Assembly (NCBI GenBank): GCA_944322395.1
Contig: CALUPA010000015.1
Coordinates: 1 to 43,445, forward strand
From: an uncultured Phocaeicola sp.
GTDB taxonomy: Bacteria > Bacteroidota > Bacteroidia > Bacteroidales > Bacteroidaceae
DNA: 43,445 bases
Direction of reading: 5' to 3'
Shown: positions 16,160 through 25,502 of the stretch, one piece after another
Position numbering within the stretch: position 1 is the first letter of the stretch
Layout: each line of letters opens with the position of its first letter
Made by a program: the position numbers and the translations under genes
Notes under the pieces: generated by a model
What the model was told of the DNA's origin: nothing
Databases searched by the model: none
What the model saw: only the letters and a program-made list of their open reading frames with translations

Positions 16160-17887
16160 TTAGTTCAGATCCATAGTAATTCCACCCTTCAGGCTCAGTT
16201 TCAGGTCAGTAATCTGTATTGACTGGTTTTCATTCAGAGCCACCGAGCTTGTATTCTCGCTTGCGTTGGCTTTTATGTAAAGCTTTATTCCGTCAAGTCC
16301 TTTTATGTTACCGTCGCTGGTAGTCACGCTGAAGACCACCTCTTGCGAAGTAGGATTACCCATAGAACCCGATTTCACGTTGGCATTCATGTCCACTGTC
16401 ACGTTGCTCAGTTTGTTGCCTTCCTTGTCTATTGCATCAGCAGTCAGGCTTATTCCCAGCGGAATCTCGTTTATCACAACCATCGAAGCCTCTATGCACG
16501 AGAATTCTGCATCTTCCAGGTCTGCATCCCATCCGTCTATTGCTTCCGAATAGTTTATTGTAGTTCTCGGGCCGAACATAAGCGGAGTGTCAATTCTGTA
16601 GTCAGTTTCCACCGTAAATTCCTCACCCAGGTTTATTGTCACAGGTTCCTGAACCACCTGCGTCTTCACCTCTGTCATTTCTATTTCTTCGGGAATGTTT
16701 TCTATGATAGAGCTCAGTCCTTCCACTTTCACATAGTTTATGTCGCCCTCCAGTCCGTCTTTTATCTGGTTTATGCAGATTTTGAATTCCGTATTATTGT
16801 CAGGAACTGTTATGACAGGTATATTCACCATTTTGTCCTCCTTGTCAGTCTTCCTTGCAATCAGAGTTCCGCTCAGTTCTACTGCCAGCGGGCTAGGGTT
16901 CGACAGTGTTATGAACACCCTAGGGTCCGTCAGGTCCAGCATCACTTCGTTTTCTGTCAGGAAGTCAGGCATGTCATTCAGTTTTATAGGTTTAATCTCT
17001 ATATCCACTTTCGGGTCCACTATAGCCTCTACCGATTCTATGTTCATCGATTCCGATTCCACGTCCACCTTCAGAGTCATGTCACCTCCCTGTGTGTTTC
17101 TTGCAGTAGCCTTTATCTTTCCGTTCAGTCTTATCTCTCCTCCCAGAGCTATCACACCGTTTTCGTAATTTCCCGGCGTGAATACCGCATCCGTACCCAC
17201 GAAGTCCACTTTTGTAATCTGGAATTTCACTCTGGTTGTTGCAGTCACCTCCAGTCCTCCGGCTTTTGTCAGCGTCAGTCTGTTGCCGTTTGCTGTCCAG
17301 TTTGCATCTTCCGATTCCACCGTAATATAGTTCGGAAATTCAATAGAGAAATCCTCCATCAGTTCCAGATCTGCCAGATAACCTATTTTCGAGAACACCA
17401 GATAAGTCCTGACGCAATTTGTAACAGCGTTGTTCAGTTGTCTTATGTCCGAAGTAATGTCATTCTGCGATACATTGATTCTTATCACCTCGTCGAAAGT
17501 TTCCTCTACGAAGCTGTTTTCATCTATTACCGGCAGTTGCGGTACATTGAATCCGAATTCCACTCCTTCAAATCCCCCTGTCATGTCCACAGTCACTTCC
17601 GGCACCTGTACGGTGGTTGAGTTCTTTTCCCCTTCCTGCACTATCGAGTAGTCGCCTGTTATTTCATTTGCCACTACCACTCCGTCCTCTTCCATGTCGA
17701 GCAGATCCTTAAGTTTCATTTTCTCCGTGCTGCTGCCCGGGATAGTCAGGTTTCCCCCCATGGTCACCGTCATGTCAATGTCTTTCTCCAGGTCGTATGC
17801 CTCGTCCATTTTCAGACACGAGTTCAGACCTATCATGCCTAGTGCACACACACCGGCAATTGTCCCATACTTAATTTTCCTTTTCAT
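16160..17887 (-). CDS. Large lipoprotein of unknown function, beta-rich
   Basis: A ~575-residue lipoprotein with signal MKRKIKYGTIAG and lipobox LNSC. The mature part is acidic and beta-rich, with repeated strand-like segments and no recognised enzyme motif. The open frame reaches a TTG at 17902, but ATG at 17887 has AAGGA five bases upstream and fits the signal peptide, so I prefer it. The gene is first in an operon with the DUF5723 barrel and has a consensus -7 box about 100 bases upstream. In Bacteroidetes such pairs are often surface complexes. I do not recognise the family and suggest no substrate. Confidence 0.85.
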   Translation of the reverse strand: MKRKIKYGTIAGVCALGMIGLNSCLKMDEAYDLEKDIDMTVTMGGNLTIPGSSTEKMKLKDLLDMEEDGVVVANEITGDYSIVQEGEKNSTTVQVPEVTVDMTGGFEGVEFGFNVPQLPVIDENSFVEETFDEVIRINVSQNDITSDIRQLNNAVTNCVRTYLVFSKIGYLADLELMEDFSIEFPNYITVESEDANWTANGNRLTLTKAGGLEVTATTRVKFQITKVDFVGTDAVFTPGNYENGVIALGGEIRLNGKIKATARNTQGGDMTLKVDVESESMNIESVEAIVDPKVDIEIKPIKLNDMPDFLTENEVMLDLTDPRVFITLSNPSPLAVELSGTLIARKTDKEDKMVNIPVITVPDNNTEFKICINQIKDGLEGDINYVKVEGLSSIIENIPEEIEMTEVKTQVVQEPVTINLGEEFTVETDYRIDTPLMFGPRTTINYSEAIDGWDADLEDAEFSCIEASMVVINEIPLGISLTADAIDKEGNKLSNVTVDMNANVKSGSMGNPTSQEVVFSVTTSDGNIKGLDGIKLYIKANASENTSSVALNENQSIQITDLKLSLKGGITMDLN

Positions 17888-17990
17888 ACTCATCCTTGTC
17901 AATTATAACCGTAAAACAATATCTTAATATATCTTTTTCTAATATTTTTACGAATATTAAAAATTACCCTCTCTTTATATCCCTTATTTG

Positions 17991-17998
17991 CAAAGATA
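17991..17998 (-). promoter_or_regulatory. -7 box of the lipoprotein/DUF5723 operon
   Basis: The minus strand reads TATCTTTG, an exact TAnnTTTG match. It lies immediately after the fcl terminator, with a leader of about 100 nt. Confidence 0.6.
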
Positions 17999-18004
17999 AT
18001 AAAA

Positions 18005-18038
18005 AAAAGGACAATTCCATTAACGGAATTGTCCTTTT
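18005..18038 (-). terminator. Terminator of the wza-wzz-gmd-fcl operon
   Basis: A perfect 14-bp stem, AAAAGGACAATTCC (18005-18018) with GGAATTGTCCTTTT (18025-18038), and a 6-base loop. On the minus strand it runs into at least eight T. It lies 19 bases after the fcl stop codon. Confidence 0.92.
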
Positions 18039-18057
18039 CGTCTTTTTTTCTGGTCTT

Positions 18058-19128
18058 TTATCCTATATACCATTCATACATCCTGTGCACCCCTTCGTCT
18101 ATTTCCACCTTGTGGTGCCATCCCAGGTTATGCAGTTTTGTCACGTCGGTCAGTTTTCTCATTGTGCCGTCCGGTTTCGAAGCGTCCCATCTTATTTCAC
18201 CTTCGAATCCCACTTCCTTCTTTATCAGCATTGCCACGTCGTAGATGCTGATTTCCTTTCCCGTACCCACGTTGATATGGCAGTTTCTTATTTCCCTGTC
18301 ACCTTCCTTGTACGTATCCTTGAAATCCACATTCAGCAGCACATGCACACTGGCGTCAGCCATTTCCTCGCTCCACAGGAACTCTCTCATCGGTTTTCCT
18401 GTTCCCCAGAGCATCACGTGGTCATTGTGTATACCGTATTTAGCCAGCACGTCAGTTATTTCCTTCTCCGTAGCCTTTCCGTCCACACCTTCCACCGGCC
18501 GTTTGTCCATATCCTTTCTCACAGCCTCCATGTCGCCGTTCATAAGGCATTTTGCCAGATGTATCTTTCTTATCATGGCCGGCAGCACATGGCTTCTTTC
18601 CAGGTGGAAGTTGTCGTTCGGTCCGTACAGGTTTGTCGGCATCACCGCTATATAGTTTGTGCCATACTGCAGGTTGAAGCTTTCGCACATCTTCAGTCCC
18701 GCTATTTTGGCTATGGCATACGGTTCGTTGGTATATTCCAGAGGCGAAGTCAGCAGCACCTCTTCCTTCATTGGCTGTTCAGCCTCTCTCGGATAGATAC
18801 ATGTACTTCCCAGGAACAGCAGTTTCTTCACCCCGTGACGGAAGCTTTCCCCAATCACGTTCTGCTGTATCTGCAGATTGTTGTATATAAAGTCAGCCCT
18901 ATATATAGAGTTGGCCATTATGCCACCCACATGCGCTGCTGCCAGAATCACCGCATCCGGTTTCTCCTGGTCGAAGAAATTCTTCACAGCCACGCCGTCC
19001 AGCAGGTCCAGTTCCTTGTGAGTCCTTCCCACAAGGTTAGTATAACCCCTCTGCATCAGGTTATTCCAGATGGCCGATCCCACCAGCCCTCTATGTCCTG
19101 CCACATATATTTTTGCGTCTTTTTCCAT
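18058..19128 (-). CDS. fcl: GDP-L-fucose synthase
   Basis: Converts GDP-4-keto-6-deoxy-D-mannose to GDP-L-fucose (epimerase and NADPH-dependent reductase). This ~356-residue extended SDR shows the NADP-binding motif GHRGLVGSA, the HVGGI segment typical of GDP-fucose synthases, and the active-site YAIAK (Tyr/Lys). The open frame begins at TTG 19137, but ATG 19128 (MEKDAKIYVAGHRG) is the better start. The gene follows gmd, which makes its substrate, with a ~140-base gap filled by heptamer repeats. It is the last gene before a strong terminator. Confidence 0.96.
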   Translation of the reverse strand: MEKDAKIYVAGHRGLVGSAIWNNLMQRGYTNLVGRTHKELDLLDGVAVKNFFDQEKPDAVILAAAHVGGIMANSIYRADFIYNNLQIQQNVIGESFRHGVKKLLFLGSTCIYPREAEQPMKEEVLLTSPLEYTNEPYAIAKIAGLKMCESFNLQYGTNYIAVMPTNLYGPNDNFHLERSHVLPAMIRKIHLAKCLMNGDMEAVRKDMDKRPVEGVDGKATEKEITDVLAKYGIHNDHVMLWGTGKPMREFLWSEEMADASVHVLLNVDFKDTYKEGDREIRNCHINVGTGKEISIYDVAMLIKKEVGFEGEIRWDASKPDGTMRKLTDVTKLHNLGWHHKVEIDEGVHRMYEWYIG

Positions 19129-19167
19129 GTCGCTCAATGAAAAATTAAAAAATAAAAATACCCACTC

Positions 19168-19264
19168 TTAATTTTTAATTTTTAATTTTTAATTCTTAAT
19201 TCTTAATTCTTAATTCTTAATTCTTAATTAACTTCGTTGACTTACAGTTCTTAATTCTTAATTC
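19168..19264. repeat. Perfect heptamer tandem array between gmd and fcl
   Basis: Positions 19168-19230 are nine uninterrupted 7-base units: TTAATTT three times, TTAATTC five times and TTAATTA once. Two more TTAATTC units are at 19251-19264, next to the gmd stop codon. An A-rich stretch at 19140-19159 can pair with the array, so the transcript could fold here. Confidence 0.85.
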
Positions 19265-19268
19265 ATCA

Positions 19269-20360
19269 TCACTTCACTATTCCCTTCTCCAGATACTCAG
19301 CCAGATTGGTTCTCACTTCCTCACTGTGTCTTTCCACAGCCACCTTAGCCATATCCGCATCCACCATGATGTTCACCAGTTCCTGGAAGCTTGTCTTTGT
19401 AGGGTTCCATCCCAGTTTTGCTTTCGCCTTAGTAGGGTCTCCCCACAGGTTCACCACGTCAGTAGGGCGGTAGAAATCCTCGCTCACTTCCACCAGACAT
19501 TTGCCTGTAGCTTTGTCATAACCCTTTTCGTCTATACCTTCACCCTTGAATTCCAGTTCTATTCCTGCACGTTTGAATGCATGGTAGCAGAATTCCCTTA
19601 CGCTGTGCTGTTCTCCTGTTGCAATCACGAAGTCCTCCGGAGTGTCGTTCTGCAATATCAGCCACATACATTCCACATAGTCCTTTGCATATCCCCAGTC
19701 GCGCAATGAGTCCAGATTACCCAGATACAGTTTCTCCTGCTTTCCCTGAGCAATTCTTGCAGCAGCCAGTGTAATCTTTCTGGTCACGAAAGTTTCACCT
19801 CTTCGTTCACTCTCATGGTTGAACAGAATACCCGAGCAGCAGAACATGTTGTACGCCTCACGATATTCCTTCACAATCCAGAAACCGTACAGTTTTGCCA
19901 CCGCATAAGGCGAGTAGGGGTGGAACGGAGTATTCTCGTTCTGTGGCACCTCTTCCACCTTACCGTACAGTTCCGAAGTCGAAGCCTGATATATACGGCA
20001 AGTGTCTGTCAGTCCGCACAGACGTACAGCCTCCAGCACTCTGAGCACGCCTGTAGCATCTACATTTGCAGTAAACTCAGGCGAGTCGAACGATACCTGC
20101 ACATGGCTCTGTGCCGCCAGGTTATACACCTCATTAGGTCTCACTTTGCTCACCACCTGCATGATGCTCATCGAGTCACTCAGGTCTGCGTAGTGCAGAT
20201 GGAAGTGAGGTCTTCCTTCCAGGTGTGCTATTCTTTCTCTGAAATCCACCGACGAACGTCTGATAGTTCCGTGAACGTCATATCCTTTTTCCAGCAATAA
20301 TTCAGCCAGGTATGATCCGTCTTGACCTGTAACACCTGTGATCAATGCCACTTTTCTCAT
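19269..20360 (-). CDS. gmd: GDP-mannose 4,6-dehydratase
   Basis: Makes GDP-4-keto-6-deoxy-D-mannose from GDP-D-mannose. The 363-residue extended SDR has the nucleotide motif GVTGQDGSY, the gmd-specific segment HGTIRRSS, active-site Ser/Thr and Glu around [10 protein letters not shown], and YSPYAVAK (Tyr/Lys). Length and motifs are normal for Gmd. It sits 53 bases after wzz's stop and before fcl in one minus-strand operon; ManC, which supplies GDP-mannose, is encoded about 14 kb upstream. GDP-fucose from this pair is used for fucosylated capsules or glycoproteins in Bacteroides. Confidence 0.97.
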   Translation of the reverse strand: MRKVALITGVTGQDGSYLAELLLEKGYDVHGTIRRSSVDFRERIAHLEGRPHFHLHYADLSDSMSIMQVVSKVRPNEVYNLAAQSHVQVSFDSPEFTANVDATGVLRVLEAVRLCGLTDTCRIYQASTSELYGKVEEVPQNENTPFHPYSPYAVAKLYGFWIVKEYREAYNMFCCSGILFNHESERRGETFVTRKITLAAARIAQGKQEKLYLGNLDSLRDWGYAKDYVECMWLILQNDTPEDFVIATGEQHSVREFCYHAFKRAGIELEFKGEGIDEKGYDKATGKCLVEVSEDFYRPTDVVNLWGDPTKAKAKLGWNPTKTSFQELVNIMVDADMAKVAVERHSEEVRTNLAEYLEKGIVK

Positions 20361-20413
20361 AATCTCTTTATTTATAGATTTGTTATATTACTCAAAAAAA
20401 CTTCTCTCTCTCT

Positions 20414-21463
20414 TTATTTCTCGTCCTTCTTTATGGTAATCCATCCTGCAGTTCCCACGAAAGCCATAAACATGAAAGCTATCAATATAAGCGATTTTCT
20501 TGGTCTTGCAGCAATCAGTGGCACAGTTGCAGCTTCCACCACCGTATATACAGGAGTGTTCTCCTGCACCTTTGCCTTTGCCACCTGCAGTTGCTGTGCA
20601 GTCTGGTTATACACGCTGTATGCCAGATCCATTTCGTTTCTCAGTCTCTCCTGATGTGTCTGTGCGCTTCTCAGCGATATATTCTGGTTTCTGTCCATAT
20701 ATGTGGCATACTCCTGCTGCAGCTTGTGATATCTCTCCCTGCTTTCGTCAAACAGTTTCTGCGTATACTTCAGGTCCATTCTCGCCTTGTTTGTTCTGTA
20801 TTCGGTTATGTAGTCCTGCAGTTTCTCCGTCACCTCCTTTGCCATAGTGGCAGATATCAGAGGGTCCTGCATCGTAGCCGAGATGTTTATCAGCTGCGTT
20901 TTCTTGTCCTCTTCCACCTCGATTCTTTTTGTCAGTTCGCTTATCACTCCGCTCTGTTCGCGTGTAAGCCTGAAGGCATCCACCTTTTTACTGTCACCTT
21001 CAGTCTCCCCGTCCTTTCCGCTACCGGTCACCATTCCTATTATTTTTCCGGGGATATCCATTATATCTTTCCACCACGGCTTCTTCTGGTGTTTGTTCAG
21101 ATAGTCGTACACCGTGGTATTCATTTCGCCCTTTATGTCCGTCACTACCACGTCCAGCATCTCCACTGCAAACGGTATCGACCTCACGATATCCGGATAA
21201 ATAGTAGGCGAGAGGGCATCGGCACTTTGCAGTGCCCCTATGTTTATACCAGCCAGTCCTGCCAGTGCAGAGAGTCCTCCGCTCGACGACTTGCCGCCCG
21301 ATTCCATTTCAGGTGCCAGAGTCACTACCGTGGTATACTCCTTCGGGATGCTGAATCCCACTACCAGTCCCACCACTGCAGCTACACCACAAGTCTTTAC
21401 GAAGAGCTTTCTCTCTCTCCACATTTTTTTTCCCAGTTCCAGAAAATCTATTTCTTGTTTCAC
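20414..21463 (-). CDS. Wzz-type polysaccharide chain-length/co-polymerase protein
   Basis: A 349-residue inner-membrane protein with the Wzz layout. It has a first membrane helix at about residues 24-42 (GVAAVVGLVVGFSIPKEY), a long periplasmic region rich in helices, and a second helix near the C-terminus (LILIAFMFMAFVGTAGWIT). There is no C-terminal tyrosine kinase domain. It would set chain length and couple polymerisation to the Wza-like exporter encoded just upstream. The start codon is GTG at 21463; the next in-frame Met (residue 14) would shorten a conserved-looking N-terminus. Gaps of about 53 bases on both sides fit one operon. Confidence 0.92.
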   Translation of the reverse strand: MKQEIDFLELGKKMWRERKLFVKTCGVAAVVGLVVGFSIPKEYTTVVTLAPEMESGGKSSSGGLSALAGLAGINIGALQSADALSPTIYPDIVRSIPFAVEMLDVVVTDIKGEMNTTVYDYLNKHQKKPWWKDIMDIPGKIIGMVTGSGKDGETEGDSKKVDAFRLTREQSGVISELTKRIEVEEDKKTQLINISATMQDPLISATMAKEVTEKLQDYITEYRTNKARMDLKYTQKLFDESRERYHKLQQEYATYMDRNQNISLRSAQTHQERLRNEMDLAYSVYNQTAQQLQVAKAKVQENTPVYTVVEAATVPLIAARPRKSLILIAFMFMAFVGTAGWITIKKDEK

Positions 21464-21516
21464 GGTTTGATCAGTTAAAAATTTATGATAAGTTGATTTA
21501 GTTGAGAAGTTGAAGC

Positions 21517-23931
21517 CTACTTCAGCAGATTAGCCAGCGATGCCACCATAGTAGCCAGCGAAGCGAACGAAGTGGCATAGCCTATATAGTCGCCTATTCT
21601 GTTCTGTTTCACCTTGTTCGGCACTATTATCTCGCATCCCGGTTCCACCTTCTTGCTTCTGCTCTTCACCTTTTCCACCTCACCGTTCATATATATAATG
21701 AACTTCTTCGTTCTCTTGGCGTTCTGCGAGTATCCCCCCGCCTGGTTCAGATAATACCTCACATTCTTTCCGTCCTTGTAAGTCACGGTGTTAGGCATCA
21801 TCACCGCCCCGTTTATCTTCACAGTGCTGGTCATTTCCGGCACACTTATCACGTCGCCTTCCCTCAGCACAATGTCCGCATTGCTTCCCGGGTTCTTCAG
21901 GGCAGTTTCCAGGTCAATACCCACGGTGAACACACTGTCCAGTTCCAGCATCAGCGAGTTTGCCAGGCTTTCACCCAGTTCCTTCCTCATCATGTCTATC
22001 ACGCTCTGCATCCTTTTTATCTCGTGTTCGTTTGCCACGCGTGTCAGTTTTGCCCCTCTGGCATATCCAAAGTTCGTTATTCCACCCGCTCTTTTTATCA
22101 GGCTGCTCAGTCTTTCGTTCTTGTATGTCAGGCTGTATTCACCCTCGTACAGCACTTCGCCGTTCACTGTCACGTTCTTCTGTTCGCTGTATCCCGGGCT
22201 TCTTCTCACGAACACCTGGTCATACGGTTCCAGTATGAATCCCGGCTGTCCGTCCACCACGAAACCGTCCTTCAGTCCGAACGAGAAGTTCTGTCCCACA
22301 GTGTCTATAGCATGCGTACCCTTGTTGTCCTTCATTCTTCTCGACACGTCCACCCTTATCAGCGAAGCCGCGTCCTTCAGTCCTCCGGCAGTTATCACGA
22401 TGTCCTCCAGCGTCATATTGTCCGCATACGGATACGTTCCCGGTTTCATCACCTCACCCGAGATGTACACGTTGCCCATATTCTTTATGTCGTATATGCT
22501 CGGCACATACAGCACGTCGTTGTTTCTCAGTTCCACATCCGCAGCCGTACCGTCCATTATTCCCTTCACGTCCACCGGAGTCACCTCCATTGTCAGGTTT
22601 TCGCGCTGTCTGTACAGCACCGCTCTGTTTGTAAATGCGTCTCCCAGCAGTCCGTCCGCCTGTTTCAGCAGTTTTCCCACTGTGTTAATCTCTTCACAGA
22701 ACTCATATATACCCGGTCTGTACACCGCACCCTTTATTTCCAGTTTGTTCTTGAATCTGTTTATTATCGAGTCCGCGCTCACCACGTCGCCGTCCATCAG
22801 TTTGAAGCTTCCGTAGTCCTTTCTTTCCACTGTAGCCACTTCGAATTCCCTTCCGGTCTGTCTTATCACCCTCACGCTGTTCCTGTAAGCATTGTGTGCA
22901 AAGAATCCTGCATATTTCAGCAGTGTCGACACCGTTTCATCCTCCTTCATTTCATACTTCATCGGTCTCTTCACCTTGCCTTCCACCTTCACTATGGCAT
23001 CATATGTAGGCACTATCACCACGTCACCTTCCTGCAGGTTTATGTTTTCCTTGGTCTTACCCTCCATTATGAAGTCATACACATCCACCGTAGCCACAGT
23101 CTTTCCGTTTCTTGTCACCGCTATGTTTCTCAGGCTTCCCAGGTCAGTCACCCCGCCAGCCGAGTACAGAGCATGAAACACCGATGCGAAAGCCGATAGG
23201 GTATACGTACCCGGTGTCATCACTTCACCCATCACGTTCACCCTGATGCTCCTTGTCTTTCCCAGAGTAATCTGTATTATGTTTTCCGCATCCGCATAAA
23301 TTCTGCTCAGCTGTCCTTTCAGATACGTTTTGGCATCGGCAATGTTCATTCCGTTCAGCGGAATCATTCCCAGTCCCTTCACCGAGATATATCCGTCCGG
23401 AGTTATCTCCTGCCTTATGGTGTTTTCGCTTGCCCCGAATATGTCTATTATTATTTCGTCTCCCGGTCCCAGTATATAGTTTTGCGGTGTAGCCACATTC
23501 TGTGCCGGTTCGAAAGAAAGGTTTTTGTTTGTGAATATATTTCTTCCGAATATTTCGTCCTCCTTTTTCTTCACCTCCTGTACAGGTGCCGCATCAGTTT
23601 TCACCTCCGTGTTCTTTTCCGCAGCATTGTTTTTCTGTTCGTTTTCTGTTCTGCTTCTTTCCTTGTTTTCCAGTCCCGATTCTGTGTTCGTTTCTGTCTG
23701 GTCCATGCTTATCTGTCCGGACTCATACATCTGTTTCAGCCTCAGTCCCTGTTCCTGAGTCACCCCTCTGGCCATCAGTTCCGTCATCAGCTGTTGCTGG
23801 CTTTTACCCTGTTTCAGTCCGTCCTGTACATATTGTATTACCTGTGCGTCAGTCATGCCGCTCTGCGCTGCAGCCGGCACTGTTCCCATCAAAAGAAGCG
23901 AGAACGCCACATAAACGAAATGTTTCCTCAT
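21517..23931 (-). CDS. Wza-like polysaccharide export protein with SLBB repeats
   Basis: An 804-residue outer-membrane polysaccharide exporter of the large Bacteroidetes type. It has a signal peptide (about residues 1-22, ending PAAAQ) and a hydrophilic, charged N-terminal segment rich in Gln, Glu and Lys. The poly-export domain begins at NYILGPGDEIIIDIFGA (about residue 148). Several SLBB-type repeats follow, with motifs such as VNVMGEVMTPGTYTL, VYISGEVMKPGTYPYA and VTVNGEVLYEGEYSL. The C-terminus has a hydrophobic helix. There is no lipobox, unlike E. coli Wza. It is first in the wza-wzz-gmd-fcl operon, whose -7 box lies inside the loop of the preceding terminator. Confidence 0.94.
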   Translation of the reverse strand: MRKHFVYVAFSLLLMGTVPAAAQSGMTDAQVIQYVQDGLKQGKSQQQLMTELMARGVTQEQGLRLKQMYESGQISMDQTETNTESGLENKERSRTENEQKNNAAEKNTEVKTDAAPVQEVKKKEDEIFGRNIFTNKNLSFEPAQNVATPQNYILGPGDEIIIDIFGASENTIRQEITPDGYISVKGLGMIPLNGMNIADAKTYLKGQLSRIYADAENIIQITLGKTRSIRVNVMGEVMTPGTYTLSAFASVFHALYSAGGVTDLGSLRNIAVTRNGKTVATVDVYDFIMEGKTKENINLQEGDVVIVPTYDAIVKVEGKVKRPMKYEMKEDETVSTLLKYAGFFAHNAYRNSVRVIRQTGREFEVATVERKDYGSFKLMDGDVVSADSIINRFKNKLEIKGAVYRPGIYEFCEEINTVGKLLKQADGLLGDAFTNRAVLYRQRENLTMEVTPVDVKGIMDGTAADVELRNNDVLYVPSIYDIKNMGNVYISGEVMKPGTYPYADNMTLEDIVITAGGLKDAASLIRVDVSRRMKDNKGTHAIDTVGQNFSFGLKDGFVVDGQPGFILEPYDQVFVRRSPGYSEQKNVTVNGEVLYEGEYSLTYKNERLSSLIKRAGGITNFGYARGAKLTRVANEHEIKRMQSVIDMMRKELGESLANSLMLELDSVFTVGIDLETALKNPGSNADIVLREGDVISVPEMTSTVKINGAVMMPNTVTYKDGKNVRYYLNQAGGYSQNAKRTKKFIIYMNGEVEKVKSRSKKVEPGCEIIVPNKVKQNRIGDYIGYATSFASLATMVASLANLLK

Positions 23932-23962
23932 GAAATATATATAATGTTATATAAATAAAAAA

Positions 23963-24012
23963 ACTTTGTGTTCAAGTTGCAAAGATAATCATTCTGCACT
24001 TGAACACAAAGT
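23963..24012 (-). terminator. Terminator of ugd enclosing the next promoter
   Basis: A perfect 15-bp inverted repeat with arms 23963-23977 and 23998-24012 and a 20-base loop. On the minus strand it is followed by a run of seven T (23956-23962). It lies about 60 bases past the ugd stop codon. Confidence 0.8.
23980..23987 (-). promoter_or_regulatory. -7 box of the wza operon, inside a terminator loop
   Basis: The minus strand reads TATCTTTG, an exact TAnnTTTG match, located within the 20-base loop of the 15-bp inverted repeat. The start site would fall near 23973, in the second arm. The new transcript would therefore lack the full hairpin. Confidence 0.6.
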
Positions 24013-24072
24013 AATTCAGCAGGCATTTTATGTCTGCCTTGCCTGATATTTCATATGTACGGGCTATATTTG

Positions 24073-25335
24073 TCAGTCTCTCTTGAAAATGTCCCTTGTG
24101 TACACCTTATCCTTCACGTCGTCCAGCACGCTGTCATATCTGTTGGCGATAATTGCAGCCGACATTCTCTTGAAGTCCTCCATAGAGTTCACCACCTTCG
24201 AACCGAAGAAAGTCGATCCGTCCTCCAGTGTAGGTTCGTATATTATCACCGTAGCGCCCTTTGCCTTTATACGCTTCATCACACCCTGTATGGAGCTCTG
24301 GCGGAAGTTGTCACTGTTCGATTTCATTGTAAGCCTGTATACTCCTATTACGCATTCCTTTTCGTCTTCAGGCCTGAAGTCCCCCTTGTTGTAATAATCA
24401 TAGTAGCCTGCCATTTTCAGCACCTGGTCCGCTATGAAGTCCTTTCTTGTACGGTTCGATTCCACTATGGCGTGAATCAGGTTTTCCGGCACATCCGCAT
24501 AGTTTGCCAGCAGCTGTTTCGTATCCTTCGGCAGACAGTAACCTCCGTACCCGAACGACGGGTTGTTGTAGTGGTTGCCTATTCTCGGATCCAGGCTTAT
24601 TCCGTTTATTATGTCCATGGTGTTCAGCCCCTTCATTTCAGCATATGTATCCAGCTCGTTGAAGTAGCTCACTCTCAGTGCCAGATAAGTGTTTGCAAAC
24701 AGCTTCACTGCCTCTGCCTCTGTCAGTCCCATAAACAGAGTGTCTATATTCTCCTTCAGCGCTCCTTCCTTCAGCAGTCCTGCAAAATCATTTGCAGCCT
24801 TCTTCAGCTCTTCCGCATGGTCGCTAACGTCCTCTTTCGGGCATCCCACAATTATTCGGCTAGGGTAGAGGTTGTCATACAGAGCCTTGCTTTCCCTCAG
24901 GAATTCAGGCGAGAACAGCAGTTTCAGGTCCCTTCCGTATTTTCTGTACAGTCCTTCGCAGTATCCCACAGGAATCGTACTCTTTATCACCATCACCGCC
25001 TTTTGGTTCACGCTTCTCACCAGGTCAATCACCTCCTCCACATGGCTTGTGTCGAAGTAATTCTTCACCGGGTCATAGTTGGTCGGTGCCGCTATCACCA
25101 CAAAGTCTGCATCCCTGTATGCGGCAGCCCCGTCCAGTGTAGCGGTCAGGTCCAGTTCCTTTTCAGCCAGATACATCTCTATATAGTCATCCTGTATAGG
25201 AGATATACGGTTGTTTATTTTCTCAACTTTTTCTGCAATCACGTCCACAGCCATCACTTTGTGGTGCTGTGCCAATAAAGTAGCAATCGACAGTCCCACA
25301 TATCCTGTACCTGCTACAGCAATGTTCCTTTTCAT
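24073..25335 (-). CDS. ugd: UDP-glucose 6-dehydrogenase
   Basis: Oxidises UDP-glucose to UDP-glucuronate with two NAD+. The 420-residue protein has an N-terminal Rossmann motif [10 protein letters not shown], a dehydrogenase centre with SPEFLRES, a central helix, and the catalytic cysteine in [11 protein letters not shown]. The length and the N-terminus resemble the short E. coli-type Ugd. Dehydrogenases for other UDP or GDP sugars share these motifs, so the exact substrate is probable but not proven. It is flanked by the OmpA terminator upstream and its own terminator downstream. It appears monocistronic; the best upstream -7 candidate (TATCCTTG, 25414-25421) has one mismatch. Confidence 0.9.
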   Translation of the reverse strand: MKRNIAVAGTGYVGLSIATLLAQHHKVMAVDVIAEKVEKINNRISPIQDDYIEMYLAEKELDLTATLDGAAAYRDADFVVIAAPTNYDPVKNYFDTSHVEEVIDLVRSVNQKAVMVIKSTIPVGYCEGLYRKYGRDLKLLFSPEFLRESKALYDNLYPSRIIVGCPKEDVSDHAEELKKAANDFAGLLKEGALKENIDTLFMGLTEAEAVKLFANTYLALRVSYFNELDTYAEMKGLNTMDIINGISLDPRIGNHYNNPSFGYGGYCLPKDTKQLLANYADVPENLIHAIVESNRTRKDFIADQVLKMAGYYDYYNKGDFRPEDEKECVIGVYRLTMKSNSDNFRQSSIQGVMKRIKAKGATVIIYEPTLEDGSTFFGSKVVNSMEDFKRMSAAIIANRYDSVLDDVKDKVYTRDIFKRD

Positions 25336-25336
25336 A

Positions 25337-25375
25337 TTTATTTGGTTTTCAGTTTTTAGTTTTCAGTTTTTTTGA
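25337..25375. repeat. Short heptamer-like repeat before ugd
   Basis: About five imperfect 7-base units (TCAGTTT, TTAGTTT, TCAGTTT) lie immediately before the ugd start codon, like the arrays before the M16 and fcl genes. Confidence 0.5.
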
Positions 25376-25448
25376 TTTTATTCTGCAATATTAGCCAATT
25401 ATCCGTATATGAGCAAGGATAATTGTAAACTTTTCATTATAAAACAAT

Positions 25449-25478
25449 AAAAGGCAGAGTGTTTCCACTCCGCCTTTT
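25449..25478 (-). terminator. Terminator of the YjbH/OmpA operon
   Basis: A 13-bp stem with one mismatch that can pair as G-U: AAAAGGCAGAGTG (25449-25461) with CACTCCGCCTTTT (25466-25478). It lies 25 bases past the ompA-like stop codon. Confidence 0.8.
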
Positions 25479-25502
25479 CCTGAAAAATGGTATACAAACC
25501 TA

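Noticed and set aside
16343-17620. Long plus-strand open frame opposite the large lipoprotein gene
   Set aside because: Its translation is rich in His, Cys, Tyr and Phe without domain signals, as expected of the antisense shadow of a real gene. The same applies to long opposite-strand frames at 17896-19140, 22024-23199, 24055-25278 and 35058-36179.
19168-19264. Heptamer array as a CRISPR array or mobile-element end
   Set aside because: The units are only 7 bases and contiguous, with no spacers; similar arrays occur in other gaps.
25414-25421. TATCCTTG on the minus strand as the ugd promoter
   Set aside because: One mismatch to TAnnTTTG and no -33 element; mentioned under ugd only as a weak candidate.
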